Translations under genes and position numbers: made by a program
From: Hadesarchaea archaeon
GTDB taxonomy: Archaea > Hadarchaeota > Hadarchaeia > Hadarchaeales > Hadarchaeaceae
Length of the DNA: 6,388 nt
Assembly: GCA_030601665.1 (NCBI GenBank)
Contig: JAUWBP010000054.1
Location: 1 to 6,388, forward strand
Reading direction: 5' to 3'
The notes under the pieces: model-generated
Seen by the model: only the letters and a program-made list of their open reading frames with translations
What the model was told of the DNA's origin: nothing
Database searches by the model: none
Shown: piece by piece, positions 1 to 4,859 of the stretch
How positions within the stretch are numbered: position 1 is the first letter of the stretch
Layout: the number at the start of each line of letters is the position of its first letter

Positions 1-195
1 GAACTTACTTGGGTCAACCTTGCACTGCTTGAAAATCTCGGCCAGCGTTTGGTGGGGTAAGTTGAGGGAGACGTAGCATATTTTTTTACTGCGTTTGGAG
101 GAGAATTTGATGAGCTTTCTTAATTCATCCTGATACCGTTCGGCCGAAATTAACAGAGCGACGATTTGTCGTTTATCGAGCTGTCGTTCGAGCAT
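1..195 (-). CDS. N-terminal part of a DUF7504/KaiC-superfamily-like archaeal protein (runs off the left edge)
   Basis: Reading the minus strand from the ATG at 195 gives 65 codons without a stop, continuing past the window edge. The product starts MLERQLDKRQIVALLISAER and later contains a YVSLNLPHQTLAEIF segment followed by VDPSKF. From memory, this pattern (a strand ending YVSLN, P-x-x-x-L, then an acidic helix and D-x-x-K-F) is typical of archaeal DUF7504-type proteins, RecA/KaiC-superfamily relatives often encoded near archaeal histidine kinases. No Walker A glycine-lysine loop is visible in this part, which agrees with the degenerate nucleotide-binding site I associate with that family. 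It is transcribed divergently from the sensor cluster and has a TATA-like element about 33 bases upstream. No strong Shine-Dalgarno precedes the ATG, so a near-leaderless message is possible. That this is a real gene is fairly sure; the family is a recollection from a partial sequence. Confidence 0.62.
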   Translation of the reverse strand, partial: MLERQLDKRQIVALLISAERYQDELRKLIKFSSKRSKKICYVSLNLPHQTLAEIFKQCKVDPSKF

Positions 196-227
196 CAAAT
201 CCCACTCATTTCTTATCCGCAGAACAC

Positions 228-237
228 AAATATATGT
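228..237 (-). promoter_or_regulatory. TATA-box-like element for the divergent left-edge gene
   Basis: On the minus strand this reads ACATATATTT, preceded by an A-rich stretch (GTAAAA) that could act as a BRE. Its edge is 33 bases from the ATG at 195. An archaeal start site about 25 bases downstream would fall near 205-210, leaving a very short leader. Inferred from sequence and spacing only. Confidence 0.45.
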
Positions 238-252
238 TTTACATACATTCGG

Positions 253-309
253 AATTTAACGAAACCTTTTGTAAAAAGATAGCGAGTCGAATTCGCTTAA
301 CGTTAAATT
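253..309. repeat. Inverted repeat and palindrome in the divergent intergenic region (possible operator)
   Basis: AATTTAACG at 253-261 is exactly complementary to CGTTAAATT at 301-309, giving 9-bp arms 39 bases apart. The right arm overlaps a perfect 10-bp palindrome, TTAACGTTAA (297-306). AGCGA (281-285) and TCGCT (293-297) also form a short hairpin-like pair. The repeats lie between two divergently transcribed genes, where a regulator would be expected to bind. Short AT-rich palindromes also arise by chance, so the operator role is only a suggestion. Confidence 0.3.
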
Positions 310-320
310 TCTGGGTTCTT

Positions 321-383
321 CCAGCGCTGGGTCTCATACCGAAAAAGAAAAGAGATAGTAAGAAAAGAGGAAATGCAAGGTGA
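321..383 (+). pseudogene. Decayed 3' end of an SCP2-like gene, upstream of sensor A
   Basis: The 24 bases from 324 match the 24 bases from 2210, inside the intact SCP2-like gene, at 21 positions, and the GAGATAG that follows is also shared. In the matching frame this stretch reads ALGLIPKK against ALSLIPKK in the intact gene. One- and two-base gaps then shift the frame, so KEIAEKEG is recovered only in another frame (KEIVRKEE). The open frame ends at TGA 381-383, three bases before the ATG of sensor A. The intact gene likewise ends with TAG three bases before the ATG of kinase B. I see no similarity to the rest of the SCP2-like gene further upstream. The stretch can be read as the tail of a 49-codon frame from ATG 234, but nothing suggests that frame encodes a working protein. 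The simplest reading is a relic of a duplicated SCP2-PAS unit. Confidence 0.6.
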
Positions 384-775
384 GGGATGGAGGTGAAAAA
401 GCGTACAACGGCAAAAATGGCCACGGAAATGATCGAGGGCATGATGGATGCCGTGGTTATAACTGATCTTGAAGGAAGGATAACTCAATTCAACCAAGTG
501 CTCACGGAGTCTTTCGGTTGGGGTAAGGAAGTGATGGGGAAGCTTCCAACAATATTTGTTGCTGAAAGGGACATTCCAAAAGTCATGGATGGAATAAAAG
601 AATGCATCGAGAAGGGTTTTATCAGGAACCTAGAATGTACCTGGCTAACTAAGGATAAAAAAGAGGCCCCCGTTTTACTCAATGTCAAATTGTTAAGAGA
701 GGCTAAAGGTAACCCCACGGGCATGATTGCAGTAGCTAGGGGCATCACCGAGCTCAAGCGCACCGAGGAGGAGCG
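324..775 (+). repeat. Copy 1 of a duplicated SCP2-tail plus PAS module
   Basis: This segment is paralogous to 2210-2664. It covers the relic SCP2 tail, the start codon and the first PAS domain with its linker. From the ATG on, the two copies align without gaps. I count about 103 identical residues in the first 120 of the proteins (about 86%), with matching DNA over long tracts. The similarity stops at the linker after ITELKR, where the second PAS domains differ. Confidence 0.85.
378..383 (+). promoter_or_regulatory. Shine-Dalgarno site for sensor A
   Basis: AGGTGA lies three bases before the ATG at 387 and matches the archaeal 16S 3' end. It is formed by the last codon and stop of the upstream SCP2 relic, as expected if translation of the two genes was once coupled. 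A second strong match, GGAGGTGA, begins inside the start codon (389-396), but the next in-frame ATG (417) is 20 bases away, so it does not move the start. Confidence 0.55.
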
Positions 776-1820
776 AGCGAGGGCGGCAACACTGGCAACA
801 ATAGTTGACGCAATGATTGATCCGGTATTTGTGTTTGATCTTGAAGGGAGATGTGTTTTCGCCAACCGTGCATACTCCCAAATGTTTGGTATGGAGCCCA
901 AAGACATCGTGGGGAAATCCATCATGGAGATACCCGGAATTGAGAAGCAGAAACCTGAAGAGGTAGAGAAGTTCATGCCGCTCATCAGAGAAGCCATAGA
1001 GCGGAGCAGTGCTGGTCCCATGGAGTTGGTCCTCGTTGCGATGGACGGCAGAGAGATCCCCCTGAGCATTGCCGGTGGGGTGATAAGGGACGCCCAAGGT
1101 AATCCCACTCATGTAGTCGCGGTGCTCAGGGACATCACCGAGCTCAAGCGCGCGGAGGAGGAGCGGGTAAGAGCAGCAGCAGACCGCGCTCGAGCCGAGG
1201 AGATGGAAAAGCGGATCCAGAAGATGCGTTTCATTTATGAGGGAAGCAGAAAGATGGCTTTATCCCTTGAACTAGATGAAATCTACAATCGTGCTTTAGA
1301 ATTGGCCTGCACCGCTATGGAAGCCGATGGTGGTTCGGTGATGGCATTTGATGAAAAAACCGGTGAGTTGGTGGTTAAAGTTGCAAGCGGATCACAGAAG
1401 GAGATTGCTATAGGGAAACGTCTCAAGCTGGGGGAGCGATTTGCAGGCCATGCCGCCCAGATGAAAAGAGCTCTTTCCATGCATGATGTGGAAGACGAGC
1501 CTTGGTTTAAATCTCTCAAGAAGTTCGAGGGAATAAAATCTGGGATGAGCATACCCCTCTTGGTCAAGGATAAATTGGTGGGCGTCCTTAATTTAAAAAG
1601 AACTCAGAGGGATGAGAAATTTGTCAAGAGCGATCTGGGACTTGTTTCGATCTTAGCTGATTATGTCGCTTCCATCATCGAGCGCAAGCGGGCGGAGGAG
1701 AAACTCGAGGCAAGGGTCAAGGAGCTCGAGGAGTTCCACGAAGTGGCGGTGGGCCGGGAGCTGAAGATGAAGCAGATGGGGGCGGAGCTCGAGCGGCTGA
1801 GGGCCAAGGGAGAGAAATAA
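387..1820 (+). CDS. Cytosolic PAS-PAS-GAF sensor protein lacking a kinase domain (sensor A)
   Basis: This 477-residue protein has no signal peptide or membrane segment. Domains in order: PAS 1 at about 12-125, ending GITELKRTEEE; PAS 2 at about 133-256, ending RDITELKRAEEE; a charged helix to about 280; a GAF domain at about 285-432, with LGERFAGHAAQ and GMSIPLLVKDKLVGVLNL as recognisable strands; and a C-terminal coiled coil at about 433-477 (KLEARVKELEEF, then VGRELKMKQM). There is no H-box, N-box or G-box, and the gene ends with a normal stop, so this is not an obvious truncation; downstream is a different gene. I recall similar VGRELKM tails in other PAS/GAF signalling proteins. PAS and GAF domains bind small ligands or cofactors; the ligand here is unknown. 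Its likely role is to sense a cytosolic cue and pass it through the coiled coil to a partner, possibly the input-poor kinase C or kinase B. PAS 1 is about 86% identical to that of kinase B. Confidence 0.9.
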   Translation: MEVKKRTTAKMATEMIEGMMDAVVITDLEGRITQFNQVLTESFGWGKEVMGKLPTIFVAERDIPKVMDGIKECIEKGFIRNLECTWLTKDKKEAPVLLNVKLLREAKGNPTGMIAVARGITELKRTEEERARAATLATIVDAMIDPVFVFDLEGRCVFANRAYSQMFGMEPKDIVGKSIMEIPGIEKQKPEEVEKFMPLIREAIERSSAGPMELVLVAMDGREIPLSIAGGVIRDAQGNPTHVVAVLRDITELKRAEEERVRAAADRARAEEMEKRIQKMRFIYEGSRKMALSLELDEIYNRALELACTAMEADGGSVMAFDEKTGELVVKVASGSQKEIAIGKRLKLGERFAGHAAQMKRALSMHDVEDEPWFKSLKKFEGIKSGMSIPLLVKDKLVGVLNLKRTQRDEKFVKSDLGLVSILADYVASIIERKRAEEKLEARVKELEEFHEVAVGRELKMKQMGAELERLRAKGEK

Positions 1821-1873
1821 GAAAGATAGTGTAGAGTAAAAAAGTTCGAAAATGATGTGAATTGAATTGACAA

Positions 1874-2272
1874 ATGTGGTGGCTCCTCTTGGACATTTTG
1901 GAATTAACCGAGCATGCAGTCGAACTCGCTTCGAAGGACGAGGAGCTGCGGGAAAAGACCCGCGACACGCTCACGACAATCACCATGGTCCTGAAGGATG
2001 GCGAGGATACCCCCATCGCGATTTCCATCAACCGGGGAGAGCTTCGGTTCTCTAGGGGATGGGTGGAGAAGCCCGACTTCCAGTTCGAGATCTCAAAGGA
2101 GAACTTCACGAAGCTCATGATCGGGAAGGCCCACGGGTTAATCCTGATGGCGACTAAGAAGCTGAAGATGGTCAAGGGCTCGTGGGGCGAGATCAACAAA
2201 ATTGCAGGGGCGCTGAGCCTAATACCGAAAAAGGGAAAGGAGATAGCTGAGAAAGAGGGGGTAAAGGGTTAG
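1874..2272 (+). CDS. Small SCP2-like (sterol-carrier-protein-2 fold) protein
   Basis: The product is 132 residues from ATG 1874. After an N-terminal helix (about 6-35) the pattern IAISINRGELRF, then DFQFEISKENFTKLMIGK, then GLILMATKKLKMVKG and LSLIPKK resembles the SCP2 domain: alternating strands, a helix that binds the hydrophobic ligand, and a final strand carrying a G-x-x-x-x-x-G-D/S-x-type turn. SCP2 domains bind lipids or other hydrophobic molecules in a tunnel; the ligand cannot be read from the sequence. The stop is three bases before the ATG of kinase B, so the two are probably co-transcribed and translationally coupled. The start is uncertain. From TTG 1889 the protein would begin LDILELTEHAVELA, which aligns with residue 1 of kinase C, itself started by TTG, and GGTG at 1878-1881 could be its ribosome-binding site. 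The ATG at 1874 would add a hydrophobic MWWLL. A signalling role is inferred from the neighbours; the fold call is by pattern, not by search. Confidence 0.72.
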   Translation: MWWLLLDILELTEHAVELASKDEELREKTRDTLTTITMVLKDGEDTPIAISINRGELRFSRGWVEKPDFQFEISKENFTKLMIGKAHGLILMATKKLKMVKGSWGEINKIAGALSLIPKKGKEIAEKEGVKG

Positions 2273-2664
2273 TGTATGGGCGAAAAAAAGCGTACAACAG
2301 CAAAAATGGCCACGACAGTGATAGAGAGCATGATGGATGCCGTGGTTGTAACTGATCTTGAGGGAAGGATAACTCAATTCAACAAAGCGCTCACGGAGTA
2401 TTTCGGTTGGGGTAAAGAAGTGATGGGAGAACTTCTAACAATATTTGTTGCTGAAAGGGACATCCCAAAAGTCATGGATGGAATAAAAGAATGCATCGAG
2501 AAGGGTTTTCTCAGGAACCTAGAATGTACCGGGCTAACTAAGGATAAAAAAGAAGTCCCCGTTTTACTCAATGTCAAATTGTTAAGAGAGCCTAAAGGTA
2601 ACCTCACGGGCATGATTGCAGTAGCTAGGGACATCACCGAGCTCAAGCGAGCGGAGGAAGAACT
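2210..2664 (+). repeat. Copy 2 of the duplicated SCP2-tail plus PAS module
   Basis: Paralogous to 324-775. It includes the last 20 codons of the intact SCP2-like gene, a three-base gap, and the first PAS domain of kinase B with its linker. From the start codons to the linker the copies align without gaps; only the part before the ATG carries small insertions or deletions. The protein tract RDIPKVMDGIKECIEKGF is identical in both copies. Confidence 0.85.
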
Positions 2665-4348
2665 CCGAAAACGTGCAGTTATTATTGATTCAACAATCGA
2701 TGCTGTTATTACATTAGATTTGAAAGGGAATATAATTTCTTACAATAAGGGAGCAGAAATGATGTATGGTTATACTGCAAAAGAAATGATTGGAAAATCC
2801 ATTACTACTATCTACCCAAAAGAAGAACCTCCTGAATTGGAAAAGATTATCGGGGTCTTGTTAAAAGGCAAAAAAATCTCTGGCATGGAAGCAACTGTTG
2901 AACACAAGAATAAAGAATTAATAACAAGTTTGGTGTCCCTGGCACCAATAAAAGATGAGAAAGGAAAAGTAATTGAGATAGTCGGAATAGCCCATGACAT
3001 CACCGAACTCAAGCGAGTGGAGAAATCGCTGCGGAAGCGAACGCACGATCTTAGCGAGCGAGTCAAGGAACTAAATTGTCTTTATGGTATTTCTGATTTC
3101 GTAGAGAAGCCGGGCACTTCGCTGGAGGAAATCCTTCAGGGAACAGTTGACCTTATCCCCCCTGCTTGGCGGTACCCGGTGATTACCTGCGCACGAATCA
3201 TTGTGGAAGGTAAAGAATACAAAACGAAGAACTTCAAAGAAACCGTCTGGAGGCAAGCCAGCGACATCGTCGTGCGCGGCGAGCGGGTTGGCGCCGTGGA
3301 GGTCTGTTACCTGGAAGAAAGGCCAGAAAGAGCTGAGGGACCTTTTCTGAAAGAAGAGAGGAGTTTGATCAACTCGATTGCTAAGCGGATGGAAGAAATC
3401 ATCGAGTACAAGCGGGCGGAGGAAAAGCAATTGGAATTGCGCGATGAAATCTGGGAGCGCATAGATAGAGAGAAGAAACTTGCAGTAGCGGCAGCAGCAG
3501 CCGACAAGGCTAGGTTGGAGGAAGTGGAAAAAGCAAGAAAAGCCATCGAGGAGCGCGCGCAGAAGCTCGAGAAATCCCGCTCTGCCATGATTTACCTGTT
3601 GAAGGACATGGACCAAGCGCGCAAGGAGTTAGAGCATTCATACGAGGACCTGAAGGCATTGGACCGGCTCAAGGACGAGTTCATTGCCATGAGCGCTCAC
3701 GAACTGAAGACTCCACTAACCTCCATGCTCTCCCTCTCGCAGCAGATGTCGGGCAAAGAGCTCGGGGGACTCACAGAAAAACAGGAAAAGGCCTTGAGGA
3801 TTATCTCCCGGGGGGGGGAGCGTCTCAGAGGGACGGTCGAAAAGATATTGGAGATATCGAGGCTTGAATCCGGGCGAATGGAGCTTTGCAAGGAAAAGCT
3901 ACAACCGTCATCGCTTATCCAGGCTGTGGCTGCGCGTATGAAAACGGTGGCCGAGCTTAAGAAGGTCTCCCTCACTCAAGAAATACCTGAATTGCCCCCG
4001 GTTGAGGTTGATGGAGGACGTGTGTCCACTGTCCTGACGAATCTGATCGAGAATGCCATCAAATTCACTTCGAGAGGAGGTAATGTGACGGTGGAGGCCC
4101 GGCAGAGGGGGGACCGAATCCTCGTCCAAGTGAGGGATACGGGGATGGGCATAGCCAAAAAAGACCTCCCGCAGATATTCACGAAGTTCTTCCAAGTGGA
4201 TCACACCAAGTCAGGGGCTGGGCTTGGGCTGAGCATATGTAAGCGGCTGGTGGAGGCCCACGGTGGAGAGATATGGTGTGAGAGTGGATTGGGAAAGGGT
4301 TCGACGTTTTCTTTCACGTTGCCGCTGAAGGTGTATTCGATTATTTGA
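2276..4348 (+). CDS. Soluble hybrid-input histidine kinase, PAS-PAS-GAF-like-HisKA-HATPase (kinase B)
   Basis: A 690-residue protein without membrane segments. Domains: PAS 1 about 12-125; PAS 2 about 132-246, each ending DITELKR; a GAF-like domain about 262-376 (ELNCLYGISDF, then ELIPPAW-type DLIPPAWRY and CARIIVEGK); a long coiled coil about 376-460; HisKA with H-box SAHELKTP, phospho-acceptor His475; HATPase with N-box NLIENAIKF (Asn589, Asn593), G1 DTGMGI (621-626), F-box FTKFFQ and G2 GAGLGL (647-652). The E-x-x-T after His475 (Glu476, Thr479) is the motif used for phosphatase activity, so it may both phosphorylate and dephosphorylate its partner. The likely partner is the receiver encoded next. 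The start follows the SCP2-like stop by three bases, with no strong Shine-Dalgarno, which suggests coupled translation. PAS 2 DNA is markedly AT-rich (17 and 19 G+C in the 60 bases from 2701 and 2761), unlike the kinase part, which hints at a swapped-in module. Confidence 0.95.
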   Translation: MGEKKRTTAKMATTVIESMMDAVVVTDLEGRITQFNKALTEYFGWGKEVMGELLTIFVAERDIPKVMDGIKECIEKGFLRNLECTGLTKDKKEVPVLLNVKLLREPKGNLTGMIAVARDITELKRAEEELRKRAVIIDSTIDAVITLDLKGNIISYNKGAEMMYGYTAKEMIGKSITTIYPKEEPPELEKIIGVLLKGKKISGMEATVEHKNKELITSLVSLAPIKDEKGKVIEIVGIAHDITELKRVEKSLRKRTHDLSERVKELNCLYGISDFVEKPGTSLEEILQGTVDLIPPAWRYPVITCARIIVEGKEYKTKNFKETVWRQASDIVVRGERVGAVEVCYLEERPERAEGPFLKEERSLINSIAKRMEEIIEYKRAEEKQLELRDEIWERIDREKKLAVAAAAADKARLEEVEKARKAIEERAQKLEKSRSAMIYLLKDMDQARKELEHSYEDLKALDRLKDEFIAMSAHELKTPLTSMLSLSQQMSGKELGGLTEKQEKALRIISRGGERLRGTVEKILEISRLESGRMELCKEKLQPSSLIQAVAARMKTVAELKKVSLTQEIPELPPVEVDGGRVSTVLTNLIENAIKFTSRGGNVTVEARQRGDRILVQVRDTGMGIAKKDLPQIFTKFFQVDHTKSGAGLGLSICKRLVEAHGGEIWCESGLGKGSTFSFTLPLKVYSII
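3641..4333 (+). repeat. Kinase module, copy in kinase B
   Basis: Residues 456-685 of kinase B (HisKA plus HATPase) align without gaps to residues 29-258 of kinase C, encoded at 4944-5633. I count about 172 identities in 230 (about 75%). Long DNA tracts match closely, for example around the N-box and the final AAGGGTTCGACGTTTT. This points to duplication or gene conversion within the cluster. Confidence 0.85.
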
Positions 4349-4364
4349 CGCTACAAGGGGAATA

Positions 4365-4378
4365 AAAAATATTTAAGA
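4365..4378 (+). promoter_or_regulatory. Possible promoter for the response regulator
   Basis: An AT-rich block, AAAAAATATTTAAG, lies in the 64-base gap between kinase B and the receiver gene. It is preceded by purines (GGGG) and stands about 35-48 bases before the ATG at 4413. This fits an archaeal TATA box with a start site near 4395-4400. It would let the receiver be made independently of the kinase. No experimental support is visible. Confidence 0.4.
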
Positions 4379-4398
4379 CGACAAATTCATTTGGAAAT

Positions 4399-4407
4399 GG
4401 AGGGTGA
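4399..4407 (+). promoter_or_regulatory. Shine-Dalgarno site that fixes the response regulator start
   Basis: GGAGGGTGA ends five bases before ATG 4413, a near-ideal match and spacing. The in-frame GTG at 4404 lies inside this site and cannot be the start chosen with it, so translation most likely begins at 4413. Confidence 0.7.
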
Positions 4408-4412
4408 ACGAA

Positions 4413-4784
4413 ATGGCAAAAAAGGTGATGGTAGTCGATGATGAGCCGGACCTGTGTGAGACGGTCAAGCTTCTCTTGGATGGCAAGGGTTTTGAGACCG
4501 TGACCGCTCTTAGCGGGGCCGAAGCCTTAAAGAAATTGAGGAAGGAGCCGGTCGATCTGGTCCTCGTAGACTTCTTCATGCCGGAAATGACCGGCAGGGG
4601 TCTTGTCGATGAGATCCGTAAGGACCCAAAACTCAAGAAACTCAAGCTGGCATTCCTCACCGTCGCTTTGTTCGGTGAAGTGGGGCGGGAGGACCTGCAA
4701 AAGCTGGGGATCTTGGACTACATCCAGAAGCCCTTCGATAACGAGGACTTGGTTCGAAGGGTTAAGAAGATGGTTGGTGAATAA
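4413..4784 (+). CDS. Single-domain CheY-like response regulator
   Basis: From ATG 4413 the product is 123 residues, the size of a lone receiver domain. All catalytic residues are present: acidic pair Asp9-Asp10 (VVDDEP), phospho-acceptor Asp53 (VLVDFFMPEMTG), switch Thr83 (FLTVA), aromatic Tyr103 and Lys106 (YIQKPF). It should take a phosphoryl group from a histidine kinase in the cytosol. No DNA-binding or enzymatic output domain is attached, so it must act by binding another protein or as a phosphate relay. It sits between kinase B and kinase C, 64 bases after the former and 75 before the latter, making both likely donors. The alternative start GTG 4404 would add MNE but lies within the Shine-Dalgarno. 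The run of six T (4815-4820) downstream could serve as a weak archaeal terminator. Confidence 0.95.
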   Translation: MAKKVMVVDDEPDLCETVKLLLDGKGFETVTALSGAEALKKLRKEPVDLVLVDFFMPEMTGRGLVDEIRKDPKLKKLKLAFLTVALFGEVGREDLQKLGILDYIQKPFDNEDLVRRVKKMVGE

Positions 4785-4810
4785 ACTTAGTTTCCCAAGC
4801 TGGTATACTC

Positions 4811-4823
4811 ATAAATTTTTTAT
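4811..4823 (+). promoter_or_regulatory. Possible promoter for kinase C (AT-rich, also a possible terminator for the regulator)
   Basis: ATAAATTTTTTAT stands about 37 bases before the TTG start of kinase C, in a 75-base gap. The distance suits a TATA-like element with transcription starting near 4840-4845, just before the GGAGG site. The T-run may instead end transcripts of the response regulator, since archaeal termination uses oligo-T tracts. Confidence 0.4.
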
Positions 4824-4848
4824 GGAGGAGCACCGGCAAGTCGGGATT

Positions 4849-4853
4849 GGAGG
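4849..4853 (+). promoter_or_regulatory. Shine-Dalgarno site supporting a TTG start for kinase C
   Basis: GGAGG lies six bases before TTG 4860. No ATG or GTG in this frame lies closer to the site, so the site decides in favour of the TTG start. Confidence 0.65.
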
Positions 4854-4859
4854 GAACCA

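Noticed and set aside
485..1108. A 207-codon open frame on the minus strand inside sensor A
   Set aside because: It is antisense to well-recognised PAS domains and its product is rich in Ser, Leu and Met without recognisable motifs. A similar antisense frame recurs at 2374-2646 because the PAS DNA is duplicated.
1821..1873. Whether sensor A is a kinase truncated by frameshift, with its kinase domain downstream
   Set aside because: No H-box or ATPase motif is found in any frame before the SCP2-like gene, and the C-terminal VGRELKM coiled coil looks like a natural end.
1867..2055. A TTG-started frame on the plus strand overlapping the SCP2-like gene
   Set aside because: It is out of frame with the SCP2-like protein, stops early, and has no family-like features.
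1717..2199. A 160-codon minus-strand frame spanning the end of sensor A and the SCP2-like gene
   Set aside because: It is antisense to two supported genes and has a low-complexity Ser/Pro-rich product, consistent with a shadow.
3071..3616. A 181-codon open frame on the minus strand inside kinase B
   Set aside because: It is antisense to the GAF-like and coiled-coil regions of kinase B. Its Phe/Leu-rich product mirrors the Glu/Lys-rich coding strand.
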